Source of the DNA: Odiellus spinosus
Taxonomy: Eukaryota > Arthropoda > Arachnida > Opiliones > Phalangiidae
Direction: 5' to 3'
DNA: 64,000 bases
NCBI GenBank assembly: GCA_963920705.1
Contig: OY987225.1
Location: 7,266,175 to 7,330,174, forward strand
The notes beneath the pieces were generated by a model that searched no databases, was not told where the DNA came from, and saw only the letters and a program-made list of their open reading frames with translations. Shown piece after piece: positions 20,811-32,163 of the stretch. Made by a program: the position numbers and the translations under genes. Within the stretch, counting starts at the first letter, position 1; every line of letters begins with the position of its first letter.

Positions 20811-20849
20811 TTAATTACCGCGTAAACAAAAATTAAAGTCGAATGTACG

Positions 20850-21060
20850 CAATCGTAATGCCACGCGTTCCGCGCCCCCATGTAAGATAATAGGTGCACG
20901 GAGGTGAAAATAGCTGTGTGTGGAGTTGACATAAGCCGGATGCACACATATCTCTTTTAACGCGTTACCCGCTCGTGCGCCCACTGATTTAATATGAGCG
21001 CGCGAGGTCGAACCGCGTGAAAATAGGTCTGAGCGAATCCGGCTGTAAGCCATAAACGTA
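20850..21060. mobile_element. Short GC-rich element with Harbinger-like end
   Basis: Contains GCCGGATGCACACAT (about 20935-20950), close to GGCGGATGCACACAG at 58552, which precedes the PIF/Harbinger gene. It also has GCGCGCGAGG and CGCGTTACCCGCTCG words. It is probably a non-autonomous Harbinger relative. No coding function is supported. Confidence 0.35.
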
Positions 21061-21301
21061 AACAAACGCTATCTAGAAGTACGATATATTTACATAATAA
21101 AGGAAAAAATTACAACCTGTAACTGTACGATATTAAATAAATTTATTAGTCAGAGATTTTTTTGAATGACGTCCGTAAAGCTTAGTTTAGATTAGCGCGG
21201 AACGGCGTGTCTTTCAAGACGAGAGTATAAAGTTGAGAAATTTAGTGTGGGGCGACAAACTTTCGTTTTAATAGATAGAAACGCAATTGTTAGTAATTTA
21301 C

Positions 21302-22075
21302 CTTTTCCCCAAGAGATTGGTGTATTCTTTTTCTCGAACATTAAAGCTCGAAAAGCCTCTTCGGATTGCAGAACTGCTCGCGAAAGCTTTGTAAATGGCG
21401 TCCAAAGAGCCTGAACAATTCGCGTAAACATCCGCCACTTTGTTGAATTTTAGGTTAGGTCTGGTGCTAACATTGTCAATTATTGATTTTCGCTGTACTA
21501 GATAAATGTAAACATCGAGCACAGTTATTTTAGGAATAGTTGACGGACGTGGATTTTTAGTCCAAATTTTCAATTCATCTAGCTGTGGAGGATCTTCTCC
21601 ACAAATCTCTGTAACGACACAAAATAAATATTAGAGCTCGCCAACATTACAGATGAAAAACATAACACTGAATTGTGAGAAGGATAGTACCAGGAAATAT
21701 ATACACTATATATGTGACAACATAAATTTGTCACACCTTGGAAAAACTTGTTAGTTTCCAAACTAAGAATAAGTTCTCTTTTCTTCTGGTGCTTTTTTGG
21801 AATAGGAGTTGAGGTTGTTGGGGTTTGTACTTGATTATCATTATGATAAACACTCCAAGAGTCTCCAAGGCGTAAATTATTTTCGTTTCGTACATTTTGA
21901 TTTTCACTGTTTTCAGTCAACTTTTTTGAGATTTGCTCAATGTACTCCCTTTTTCTCCATTTAGATTTAAAATTAATCCCTAGATTTGTGCTTAATACTT
22001 TTAATTTTGAAATGTTTAGTTTTAAGAGGGATTCTTGCTGCTCTACGTCCTTCTCAGGCTCCATGTCGTCTGCTG
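21302..22075 (-). CDS. SAP-domain protein, 5' exons of a transposon-type gene
   Basis: Exon 1 runs from an ATG at about 22063-22065 (MEPEKDVEQQ) to about 21740. It carries LNISKLKVLSTNLGI and KREYIEQISKKL, a SAP-like helix pair (putative DNA binding). Then come an Asn-rich part and TPTTSTPIPKKHQKKR. A donor (GTGTGAC) and an acceptor (CGTTACAG, about 21608) define an intron. Exon 2 reads PPQLDELKIW and ITVLDVYIYLVQRKS and ends at a donor, GTAAATT, at about 21301. The PQLDELxxW block is what I associate with SAP/SWIM/YqaJ genes carried by arthropod and cnidarian transposons. Further exons are not found here. A SWIM fragment lies at 24315-24677 but points to another copy. Confidence 0.45.
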
Positions 22076-22259
22076 CGCTCGCACCAAAAGCGCTACCGCG
22101 CAGGCGCGAAATTATAATCGAAAAGGAGTATTGTCTGTCTCGGAAATCAGAGCTCGATTTGTTCCAAATCGCGGGATAGATTATGATAATGTTTATCAAC
22201 TCTTCTTTCCTTTCACTGTCTTTCTGCCCAAGCTGTTTTAAGCTGTTTCTCTCGTTCAT
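22076..22259 (-). pseudogene. MADF-domain remnant
   Basis: Frame with KEELINIIIIYPAIWNKSSSD, the first helix of a MADF domain. It is duplicated at 9067-9175. It is fused in frame to the SAP-domain segment, probably by chance, and lies close to a Harbinger copy at 22986, whose second protein it may once have been. Confidence 0.5.
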
Positions 22260-22985
22260 TTTTGTCTTTCAATGACATTTTCTTGGTTAATTATTCGTGG
22301 CTTTTATTGTAATTAATTTAACGAGGACGAACTGCTGGCAGAAAAAACCGACAACGCGGGAGAAGATTGCGAAATAATATAAAACCTGGTACCTCAGTCG
22401 ACATTTCTCTCCTCATTGGTTGACCACAGTCACGTGTGGTTTAGCTTACGCTCCGCTCGAGCGAGAGAATCTGCCTCCGCAGATCGGGAACTTATTAGCC
22501 TTTTCGCACGCGGGGGGGGGGAGAAAAATAACGCGCATGCGAGGGACGTTACAACCCGTTATCTCACAGAGTTGGGCGCACGGAAGGTGCTTAGATATGT
22601 ACGTTAAATTATCGGGGCCTCTCAAAGTTATGCTTAATCAAATATATATACACTTTTAATATTAATGAGATACCTTGGATATTTAAAATGGGGCTTTCTA
22701 GGTTATTCTACTCTACAGTTATTTAACACTTACGCGTATCATCAATTGGGAATGCGGTAGCCATTATGTATATTTAGGGTGCGATTCAGCAGGCATGCGT
22801 TAAGAGTTTAACGCAAGAAAATACGCGTTACGATAAAATCGAAAAAATGCGATTCACCTGTCAGCGTTACGATATCGCGCGTTATCATATCACCAAATAT
22901 CGGGGCTATGGTATCGCCATCTTTAGACTGGTGTTAAATCCCTATCATCAACGTTATCAAATATTTTTCCCGCTAAAAACTGAAA

Positions 22986-23915
22986 ATGGCGTCGTCGGTG
23001 CTTTTTGTGCACTTGTTGAAATTAGCTGAAATTGAAGAAGGACGGAGTTTAAACAGAGAGAGAGTTTTCAGGGATGATACTCAAGCATTTGAACTGCCAG
23101 AAAAGTCATTTCGAATATTGTTTCGCTTTACCAAACCACTGGCAATTGATTTAATAGAATCTTTGAGAGAACGTTTGACAGGCCCACCAAAATATCTATA
23201 GACAGTAAAGTAAGGATTTCTTTGTCTAGTTTCATTTTTTTTTATAAGTATGGAGATAATAAATGATGTAAAATATACGAAACATAGGTGCTTATTGCAT
23301 TAAGATTTTTTGCGGTTGGCTCCTACCAGCGGGCTGTTGGCCAAGAATTATTGCTTCAAGTGAGCCAGTCTACCGTTTCGAGATGTGTTAGATCTGTAAG
23401 TCAAGTATTATCCGATGTTCTTCTTAAAAAAACTGTCAAATTCCCTACCGAAGAGCTAGAGCAAAACATGGTTCAAGTTAGGTGCGTATTCGTGACATTA
23501 AATTTATAATACCTTATTATTCATTAAGAGTATAACTAATTACGTTTAGATTTATGGACCAAAAAAAATTCCCTGGGTGTTTAGGAGCCATCGATTGCAC
23601 ACACATACCTATAATTGCTCCACCTAAGACAGACGAAAGGTTTAGGGAAAATCTTTACTTAAATCGAAAGGGATTTCGCTCTATCAATGTGCAACTGGTA
23701 AGAAACGAAAACCAAACAATCGTTTATGTTGAAATCAAACCTTTCTGTAACATATCTTCGTGTTTATAGATTTGTGATTATGACACTGACGTTCTAAACG
23801 CGAATGCTCAATACCCTGGCTCAACTCACGATTCATTCATTTGGAATAACAGTCCGGTTTGCGATTACCTCAAAAGAGAGTACGATGGTGGGCGAGGTCG
23901 TGGCAATGGGCCTAC
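22986..23915 (+). pseudogene. Harbinger transposase, 3'-truncated
   Basis: Exon 1 (22986-23200) reads EEGRSLNRERVFRDDTQAFE. Exon 2, after the acceptor CATAG at about 23290, reads VLIALRFFAVGSYQRAVGQ and VSQSTVSRCV (helix-turn-helix). The exon from about 23550 reads FPGCLGAIDCTHIPIIAPP (first catalytic Asp). The last piece, after TTATAG at about 23769, reads ICDYDTDVL and YPGSTHDSFIW. Damage: an in-frame TAG at about 23199-23201 and loss of everything after about 23915, including the second Asp and the Glu. Exon borders equal those of the Harbinger fragment at 18505-19283. Confidence 0.8.
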
Positions 23916-24314
23916 GCCTTTGTTAGTGATGAATCTTCAGGTTGGGGTTGTGGAGTGAAACGCTGTCCAAGAGTTTTTTCCCAGAGTTTATGGAAAAGTT
24001 TGGGGAATTTGAGGTGACCATGAACGTGAAGGTCGATGTCATCTCGTTAGTTCCTTGAGGGGGTTATGGCAGTGGGGGTTTATTGGTATCGTTTTGTAGA
24101 GATATGGTCACATGAAGTTTTACTTTGTCTAGTGGGGATCTTTAGAATTGGGGTTTCTTAAAGTTCGCTAAAAATTGGCTATCCGGTCCTTTGTTAAGAA
24201 GGAAATGGAGTTTTTATATTTTTCCCGTTTTTAAGTTAAAATAGATTCTTTTAAAGGGAAGGTGACACACAAGACAACAAAAGGTAGGCTTATAATACAC
24301 ATCAATTACAAAAA
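23916..24314. other. No gene seen
   Basis: G- and T-rich stretch directly after the broken Harbinger end, with no recognisable frame. Confidence 0.4.
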
Positions 24315-24677
24315 TTAAAAATTTAGAGGGTAGAGTAGGGTAAAAAATGTGACGGGGTCACGACACGCTAAATCCCCGGAACCTTGGCGTTCCCGACTAA
24401 AAGATTCCAAAATTAGTAGCAGAGCACCAATATGGCTACAAGATCCAGATAACCCACGAACACATTCATATCCTCCTCCGCAAATGTTTCCATTAAATTT
24501 GAGGCACACAATAACATTGTAATCTAATCGCTTTTGCGAGGCAAAACACTTTGATTTCACATAGACTAAGGTGGCTGTAATTTTAAGAACCAGTATCGCT
24601 GAATGAATGTCACCAGAATTTTTATGAGCAACGGCCCTATCCAGCCCCTCGCTTATCCTGTCTTGATTCACCATCAA
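24315..24677 (-). pseudogene. SWIM zinc-finger fragment
   Basis: The frame shows VYVKSKCFASQKRL, then a Cys-rich block ending GSCSHIGALLLILESF, the CxH end of a SWIM zinc finger. SWIM fingers of this type accompany SAP and YqaJ-nuclease parts in arthropod mobile-element genes. The protein is cut at both sides, so only this module can be assigned. Confidence 0.55.
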
Positions 24678-24702
24678 TCTTTCATGAAATAATGAAAGAT
24701 TG
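24675..24702. other. Perfect 11-bp hairpin
   Basis: CAATCTTTCAT and ATGAAAGATTG enclose a 6-nt loop, GAAATA. No terminator or RNA role can be shown. Confidence 0.5.
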
Positions 24703-25094
24703 CGGCAAAGTTAATAACGGGTATTAGCGAAACATCGATACTCCATGCAGTAGGCGGAATTTCATCAGGATCAGGAAGAAAATGATTAACCCTCTATAAA
24801 GGCAGGGCTTCTGGATTCTTCTTTTCTAAAATAAATTCTTTGTGACATTCGTCTATATTCTTGTAGGTAGACGTAGTGATCACTCCATGACTAGGTTGCT
24901 GTTGTTCAGCCACGGACGCTAAGCCTTGGTCCCGAATTTGATTATTATCACGGTCGAATCTTTCCAATGCTTTTATGAATTTGATTTTTTCCAATTTGAT
25001 TTAAACGCAATTCCCTTCTCTTTTAAAAAAGTTTAAGTTGAACAATAGTATAATTTTTATACATTTTAATTATGACTAGAAGTTCGAAGTTGAA

Positions 25095-26154
25095 AAACAA
25101 GGAAAACCCGCGGAAAACAAGAAAAATAGGCTACGTCGCGATTTCTGCGTATGCGTGAATAAATTAGCGAAAAGGCTAATTGCGAAAATGAGCTTCAACC
25201 TAAACTAGTCCTTATTGACAGCCACTCAAATTGAGTATCACTACCCTTACTCATAATGCGAATAGTTAAGTAATCCCTCTTTGAAATGAATCCTAAGATG
25301 GTAAGTCGCTGGCACCAAATTACAATGTTCCCTGTAATGCCTGATTAAATCTCCCGCGAAGGTGTAATTTTTTTTTTCATATATGCTATAAAATCGGGAC
25401 CGTAATATCCGTTTCAGTTTGAGTTAAGGAAATAGGCTCGTTGGAAGCGGTCTTTTTTGCCGCTTTCTACAATGTTATTGGCAAGATCTTTGAATCACCA
25501 CCCAACAATATATTCTCTTCATTAGACACGTTTACTTTGGCCTTATCGGTTTCCCTAATACTAACACCTGGGATATTTTCATCATTTTCATTGCAATAGC
25601 TTTGTACGCCACCGATATTCAATTAATCCGCGCAGTCAGATATATTTCGATAGTTATTTTAACCAGCTCAGTTTCATGCTCCGAAAGATGTACAATCCTT
25701 TGCTTTAAATCATCTAAGAGGGAGCTGTTTAGTTATACACTAATCAAATATATACCGAACCTATGCTTCATGGGTGAAGTACTATATAGTTTTTAAAAGC
25801 CAGCTTCTGTCTTTCATATTTGTTTTTTCTGCTCATGAAAGAACGCAAAGGAAAATTTATCAACGTTAGGACGCTTTGATCCTCGTTTATTAACTCTACT
25901 AATGGTAAAGAACGAGTTGTTGAGTAATGCATGAAACTTAGTTTTCGGTTATTGCTAACGATCCTCTTCCGTCTCCAAAATAATATATCGAGCGTAATTA
26001 TCAGATAGAAACGGAGCGAGGTTTACTGAACGCAAGAGCCATACGCAGGATCATTTCCGAGTAAATCTAAAGATTCGCTTAAATCTTTCACTTTGCGTTG
26101 TTTTTAATAAATTTCACATTTTATTTGTCTAATCGTACCTGTTCGAAGTGTAAA
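25095..26154 (+). repeat. Promoter-bearing repeat, copy A
   Basis: About 1.06 kb, almost identical in order and sequence to 40797-42041 and in the same orientation. It lacks about 150 bp present in copy B between CTTCAAC and CTAAACTAG. Both copies start AAACAAGGAAAACCCGCG and end CGTACCTGTTC. TATAAAA at 25387-25393 and TCAGT at 25414-25418 form a canonical arthropod core promoter. TTTAATAAATTT near the end could be a poly(A) signal. A solitary LTR or LTR-like element is the simplest reading, but clean TG..CA ends were not found. Confidence 0.65.
25387..25418 (+). promoter_or_regulatory. TATA/initiator core promoter in copy A
   Basis: TATAAAA (25387) lies 29 nt before the A of TCAGT (25416). 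The spacing is ideal for a TATA-initiator promoter and is identical in copy B (41269 and 41296). Confidence 0.6.
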
Positions 26155-26344
26155 CTCTCTTAAGATCCCTTAAGTTATGTCATTCGGCAACGTTTTATAT
26201 TTTATATTATATATAGTCTCAATGGTTTTAATCGAGGGTTAGCTAAATATTTCGTGTGTAAATCCCCCCTTTAAGCGCATCGAATTGGAGTACAGGCTAT
26301 ACTCACCTCTTCATGATACCGTATACCTTCATTTCTTATAATTA

Positions 26345-26392
26345 ATTTAAAATCTTTGAAAATTATTAATTTAAAATCTTTGAAAATTATTA
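26345..26392. repeat. Tandem 23-bp duplication
   Basis: TTAATTTAAAATCTTTGAAAATTA occurs twice head to tail. Confidence 0.6.
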
Positions 26393-26654
26393 GCTTGGTA
26401 AGATTTTGGCGAAGCTTTAATACTCCTTGAACACTATAAATTGCGTGAAAAGAGAATTTTTAGCGATGTTAAGGATTAAAAATATTCCATATACATTGTG
26501 GATTGTATTCTTTAAAAATGTCATCTTAAGGTTCTTGGTAATGATTGTGATTTAGACGAATTGCGAACTATATTGGTTTTATTTCTCTCTTTAGAAATGG
26601 TTAATTTAATTTTAACAGGAATGGTCGAGATAAGGCATGCCTTATACCGATTTC

Positions 26655-26900
26655 ATTTTTTAATTTTACCCCCTTTTGACCCCTTTTTTTTGACCGATTT
26701 TCACCCCTCCCCCCTTGGGAACCTGGTCGATTTTTTTAAACCCCCCTGCACCCCTACCCTTTTTTCACCGACCTACGCCATTTTTTAAACACCCCTTCCC
26801 CCCCTGTACCTCTAAACTTTTTTCCCCGACCTGCGCGATTTTTTTTTAACCACCACCACTCCCCTTTTTCGACTCTCGGGCACCCCAGGGGGTTACTGAC
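26655..26900 (+). repeat. Pyrimidine-rich tandem repeats
   Basis: About 250 bp of C/T-rich plus strand with runs of C and T. A unit of roughly 60 bp recurs around CCGACCTxCGCxATTTTTT (26705-26850). No coding sense on either strand. Confidence 0.6.
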
Positions 26901-27066
26901 CCAGTCCCCGTCCTTTAGTCGGACACGTCTCAACAAGTATTTATAAGTTTTAACGGGTCTAGTGATTCATGAACTCCCTTTCCTTAGTAGGCCAACGTAC
27001 GATATATGCGTAAGAATGGAAAAGCGTAGTATTTGAAAACATTTTATTGATTTTAAAACATTGGGT

Positions 27067-27984
27067 TTACGTTGATTTATTTAGTGATATTCGGATTTCA
27101 AACTTTCCAAGCTGGCCCACGATAATTGTAAACAAATCGTAACTCCTCAAGACACTTTCTAATCCTTTGGTTTTTAAGTTATCTTCAAAAGTAGTTATTA
27201 CAGTAAATGGCGAAACGTAACTAGAAAAATATTGATATACAGTGTCAAACTTTTCTTGAATATCATCGAGATAGTACAAACTTATGCGCGAATTATACAT
27301 CTTTCCGTAAGTCTTTGTAAAGTAATCTCCGATAGTATTATACATCTCTTCGATAATTAATTTATGAATATTTATCTGTTCTAAATAGAGGGTTACGTTC
27401 TTTGAAATTCGATGTAATTCGCACGCTCCCAGGCAGTTGAGGGTTATTTCATCAGTGGTCGTTCCAGCCGAGATGAACCGTAGAGAAACATGGTGAGAGA
27501 TAGCTTTCAGGGTGACGCCGGTGGATGTTTCGTGGACAGCGATGGTGAAGTTTGAATCTTCTTTCCCCGAGGTCCAACCGCTTGGTGGGCCAAGTCTTGG
27601 AACTAGTGAATCCCATTCTTCAGGCGTGATGCTGAAACTGGTGATATTGTCCTTGACGCACAGTCGGATTTCTGGATTCAGCGTGCCGCAGGCAAACCCG
27701 AAGGTTAAAAATAGATTGTCGCTAAGGTGTAGTCGGTGATTGACTTTTCGTCCGCTACCGGGAATCTTCCTTCGTAAAACAGTATCGAGGTCGACTAGGA
27801 TGACTTTAAAAAAGGATACGCAATAGCTTCTAACCTATTTAATAAAACGGCGTTCGGAAAAAACTTCTACTTACGAGAGGATTGCGTAGACGGCGGATTC
27901 ATCTTCAGAGGCGACAGCTTTGGCGTTCAGGGCCGAACCACCGAGTCGGTTAACTAGACCGCCTAGCGGGACATCAAAAAACAT
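27067..27984 (-). CDS. Two-exon gene, 289 residues, unknown virus-like protein
   Basis: Exon 1 is 27984-27875, starting at the ATG of MFFDVPLGGLVNRLGG. Exon 2 is 27826-27067, ending in a stop after RISLNKST. The 48-nt intron begins GTAAGT and ends TTAGAAG. Total length 870 nt is a multiple of three and no stop interrupts it. The protein is beta-rich, with repeated patterns of a strand followed by an acidic-aromatic helix start: FSITPEEWDSL, then DEITLNCLGACEL. This resembles the tandem PC4-like architecture of the protein at 32164-32839, though similarity is weak. It is divergent from the polB-type gene at 28307, with about 320 bp between them. No known family was recognised. Confidence 0.55.
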
Positions 27985-28056
27985 TTTATACCGATAGTAA
28001 AACAAGCGCGTTCGCATTTGACATTTGAGGGTTCTTTGAATGAGAAGACGCGACTG

Positions 28057-28266
28057 ATGGTTTATTCCATCATAGTGACTGCTTATATGGTCCGCGCTCT
28101 ACGAGTGGGAGTAAAACCCGCGGGTGTTATTGTTACCATGAAACGGTCATTCGACTTCTTTCTAAATATATTGATAGTCAGAGAAGAAAGCATTAAGACT
28201 CGAATAAAAAATACCCAGGTGGTGATTTCGCAATGGGGCGATGGGTATAAATACGTAAGACTCTAG
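28057..28266 (+). CDS. Small ORF, 69 residues, unknown
   Basis: ATG-initiated frame in the gap between the divergent genes. It reads MVYSIIVTAYMVRALRVG first and ends SQWGDGYKYVRL. The frame is open upstream too. It ends 40 nt before the start of the polB-type gene on the same strand, so it could be an upstream ORF, an exon, or chance. Confidence 0.3.
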   Translation: MVYSIIVTAYMVRALRVGVKPAGVIVTMKRSFDFFLNILIVREESIKTRIKNTQVVISQWGDGYKYVRL

Positions 28267-28306
28267 AAGGGGTGGGTCAGTACTGATTCGATCGGCATAA
28301 ACCGAC

Positions 28307-30340
28307 GTGATGGATGCTGAAACTCTTGCTTGGGGTCTAGAAGATATGGCGGTAAATAGACCTTGGCTGCTTAGAAAAATATACGAATTTTACTTTTTTC
28401 ACTGTAATGTAATCAAAGTTAATCCCGACGAAGTTCCAACTGTTTTGCCGATTTTTCTACTCCATGTAAGTTTCTCAGTTATTAGCGCGTTTATGGACAT
28501 TATCGAATATATGATGAAAGTACCGAAAACCCCCGAAGAGTGTCAGAGCTATGAGCAGTTAAATCTACTATGGAGTTTGATACCCGTGCGGTTAAAGGAC
28601 CAATATCTAGTTAGAATGCAAAAACGTCTCGAAGAAATTAAAAAACAAATAAATGACGAGATACATTTGGTAGAAGATTTTTTGAATTCGCAGAATGATA
28701 GAGATATCGTGGAGTTTCTAGACTGGCCAGTCGTAGATTTCATGAACTCGCAGTATGACAGAGAGGTTATACAATTTCTGGACGGACCTAATCACGAAGA
28801 AAATATCGACGCGTCTATGGGTTCAATCGAACAGGAGGACAATGTTGACGACCCACCACTAACCCCGAATTTATCGGGAGAAATTGTTCAAGAAGGGGGC
28901 GGTAACCCACCTCAAATGGCTCCCCCACTAGGCGAGATACCGGGGTGCGTAATTCTGAACCAAAACGAAAGATATTACGACCGGTTCAACATGTATGGAC
29001 GCGAAATCGTACTGGAGTTAAATGGGATAGACATTCAGCGTACCGTATGTGACGTTGCAGAGCGCGTGTTGGTGCAGTACCGACCGGGAGATATGGTACA
29101 GATAACCATTCGAAGTCTCACGCTGACCGCTCGGTGCGAATTAGAGCTCTCGTTCAGAAGACTCGACCAAGTCGATCCGGCGCTAATATTTGGCATGATT
29201 GAGGATATTCTCTATGACGATGAGATTGAGAAATTCTTTCTGGGGCCCATAAGCATCATCTTCAATATAGTCAGGTTGCCGCACGGGAATAGCCTACCCG
29301 TAAAACGGGGAATGAAGCCTTTTAATGTTTTCTGCAAAGGTCGAAGGGGTATCGTTCGTATCATTAACCATGACTCGCTTTGTCTGCCTCGCGCGCTATG
29401 CGTGGCGATCGCTCATCATAGGTTCGTTGATGACAACACCGGTGATAAAAAAACTCAAAAAGCATTACGAATCCATTTCAAAGACCTCGAACGAAGACAA
29501 TACAATGCAAAAAACCGAAGCCCTAGCTCTTTGTATCAAGGCGGGAGTTAGGACGGGCAAAGAATGCGGGAGCGCAGTATCGTTCGAAAAGTTCAAGGCG
29601 AGTTTAAACGATTACACCATCTTGGTTTACGCATTTCAGAATAACATTCCGGTGCTAACTTTAGGAGAAAATAACCCGCAAGATCAGCGACCTCGACTAT
29701 TTCTCCTAAATGAAAAAAAAAAAACATTTTAACGTTATTACGAATCTAAAGCCGCTATTTAATTCGCAATATTTTTGTTTTCTATGTCTCGAACCCTATT
29801 GGCGTCCACGATCGCATTAATGTAACGCGTTCTGCTTTAGTTGCATGCGAGACCAGATATGCGGAGGCGAAAAAATTACCTGCGTCAAGTGTACTAGAAC
29901 GTTTAACGGTAGAGAGTGTTTCGATAGTCATCTAAACAAAATCGGGTCAAAAAAATCTCTTTGCGAGCGATTATTTACATGTAAGGAATGTTTCAAAACA
30001 TTAGATCACGACAGACGTCGGGAAAAGCATACGTGCGGGGAAATGTATTGTCCAGTGTGTAAAAAATACGTACCATCGAGTCATTTATGTTACGTACAAG
30101 TTATTAAACCTAACGAAAACAAACCGTCGATAAAAAAACAAAATGTTCCTAACTGTCTATATATTTTTTTCGATTTTGAAACTATTCAAATTAAGAAATC
30201 CGACGAAAAAAAGGGTGCCTTCGTACACGAGCCAATTCTATGCGTTTCGGAAACTTTATGCGAGACTTGTATTGACCAGAAGCCCGCCCACCTACCGTGC
30301 GTGAATTGCTCGCAATTTGGTCCTAGTTTGAATCGTTTTC
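28307..30340 (+). pseudogene. Polinton/adinto-like DNA polymerase B, N-terminal part
   Basis: The first frame (28307 to about 29510) starts with MMDAETLAWGLEDM, has a helical then Glu/Asp-rich region, and reaches HDSLCLPRALCVAIAHH (about 29370), an OTU-like Cys block seen near the front of Polinton-type polB proteins. After a frameshift at about 29510 come CIKAGVRTGKECG and DYTILVYAF. An in-frame stop lies at about 29815. From 29845 the frame has paired Cys/His zinc-binding stretches and YIFFDFETIQ (about 30160), the ExoI motif of family B polymerases, carrying Asp and Glu. At about 30335 the match ends and an unrelated antisense frame begins. Polymerase motifs are absent, so no activity is possible. 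Confidence 0.75.
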
Positions 30341-31584
30341 CGCCTCCCAAACCCGTCGCGAGTTTTCTGAACTATCTGCAAACTCGTTTTCGAATTCTCT
30401 GTATTTTTGCACTCTCTCAGGGTGACTATTACAATCGACGTGATGCAAATACGCTAAAATTGACCATAAAAAACACCTATTATCTGTGTTTTGTATGTTT
30501 AAGACGGCCTTTTTATCTGCTAGTTTTTTGGGTAGTGCTATAAATGATCCACCGACTAACGGAAGATACGTGATAATATTAATCTGCATAAAGAGAATTC
30601 TATCTAAAGTAAACCCGCTACCCTTATTCACGAGTTCTTCTATACACTTTTTTATCGTCTCAATACAGGAGTCGATTTGTCGTTCAATAATGTCCGGTGT
30701 TAGAGTTATTTGCATTTCACTTCGGTGATATGCGAAAAATTCAGCTTCTTGGTTAGTGTTCGCCAATTCGCGGACGTATCGAACTCGAATTGCGATATAC
30801 CACTTCACCCCACGGTCCCTGGACAATTTACCCTTTAAATAGTTTTCTATAGCTTGACAGTGGCGGTTAATGTACTCCTCCGGGTCGGTCACCACAGTTA
30901 CCGGTGTTAAACGTGCGCATAGTATAGCATGGCCCAATGCTTCAACCTCCTCCAGTTGGTCCGGCGCCTGAGGATCTTGCGGGATTTCTATATTACCTTC
31001 GGGTTGATTTTCTAATTGGTCCATGAAATTGTACAGATCTCGGTCTTCTCGTGAGCTCGGCGTGTCCGTCGGAAATTCTAAGTGGTCCATAAAGTCCTGT
31101 AATCCCTCATCGTCTTGATTCGCTAGAAAGTCCTTTTCATCTCTGTCATCTCGTCAGCGACCGGTGCCTTGGATTGCGGTGGTGTAGAAGCATCAATGAT
31201 TGAAGATGTAGCGTGGGAGGTTGAAGGATGCGAAGAAGTAGAGGACGTCGTAGCATCAATGATTGAAGATGTAGCGTGGGAGGTTGAAGGATGCGAAGAA
31301 GTAGAGGACGTCGTAGCATCAATGATTGAAGGTGTAGCGTGAGAGTTTGAAGGTTGAGTAGATCTGATCCTCTTAGCTGGAGTGGTTTCAGCGGGGGCCC
31401 GGCGCTTCGATATATCCGAGGTTGAAGAATGGGACTGTGTGTGTTTGGCCAGCACATCTCGTCTTGTAAAGGATTGCTGACATACCGTACACGAGAAAGT
31501 AATTTTCTCGTGTTTTTCACGTTTATGTCTCAACAAATTTTTATTCGACGAGAACTTAGCGTGGCAAATATCACACATAACCAT
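30323..31584 (-). pseudogene. Second, different polB-type N-terminal region with C2H2 fingers
   Basis: The frame at 31123-31584 begins with two C2H2 zinc fingers (CDICHAKF and CTVCQQSF), then a Ser/Thr-rich linker with 21-residue repeats. After a one-base frameshift near 31145 the frame at 30323-31090 carries VKWYIAIRVRYVRE, GSGFTLDRILFMQINI, FIALPKKLADKKAVLNIQN and CFLWSILAYLH. These are the conserved blocks I associate with the front of another Polinton/adinto-like polB lineage. It stops at about 30340 where it meets the opposite-strand polB fragment. Both polymerases are therefore cut at one junction. Confidence 0.65.
31170..31345. repeat. 63-bp tandem repeat inside the finger protein
   Basis: Unit from GCATCAATGATTGAAGATGT onward, two near-perfect copies and a partial third. 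It encodes a 21-residue Ser/Thr/His-rich repeat (SIIDATTSSTSSHPSTSHA). Confidence 0.75.
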
Positions 31585-31599
31585 TTTTGAATTGAAACT

Positions 31600-32163
31600 A
31601 CATATATAAACTCATTGGATTAGTTTCACACTAAAAATAATAAACATAACCCTTTTAAGGGTATAATAGAATGAAATAACTTTTATCTTACAACCATTTT
31701 AAGGTTATAACCACCATAAAATAACTATTTCTTGCTAGTATAACCATAGAGTCTATGTAAAATAACTGTCATGCTTACCAATACTGAATTTTTCACGATG
31801 CTTGAAGAGAGAGCCGTAGATTTACTACAACCCTTTACTCGGAGATGGAGTTGGAGATTGTGATGGTTAAGATTTAGAAAATTCACTATTTATACCCTTT
31901 CTTATCATAAACAATGAGCCACTGATTAATTAGGAAGCGCTAGTTTTTTTTCTCACTCTGAAAAGACCTTTGAGTTCTATTTGAACTTTGATTTGAAATA
32001 ACGGTGGCCATTTTGAATTTAACGACGTTGAAATTAATATTTATTTGACTCGTATCCTATTTACTCAGCACAACTTTCTAATCAGAATATCGAAATATTC
32101 GGATTTATTTGCATATATTCGCTATCAATATTAAGAAATGGCATCCTTTTTATAGTTTTAAAA
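31600..32163. other. No gene seen
   Basis: AT-rich sequence with several CCTTTTAAGGGT/CCATTTTAAGGTT words near 31650-31700, and no supported gene. Confidence 0.4.

Noticed and set aside
20811..21065. 84-codon minus-strand frame
   Set aside because: It lies in a short GC-rich element with Harbinger-like end words, and composition explains the open frame.
24794..24994. 66-codon minus-strand frame
   Set aside because: Short and compositionally plain, with no motif, though it lies near the SWIM fragment.
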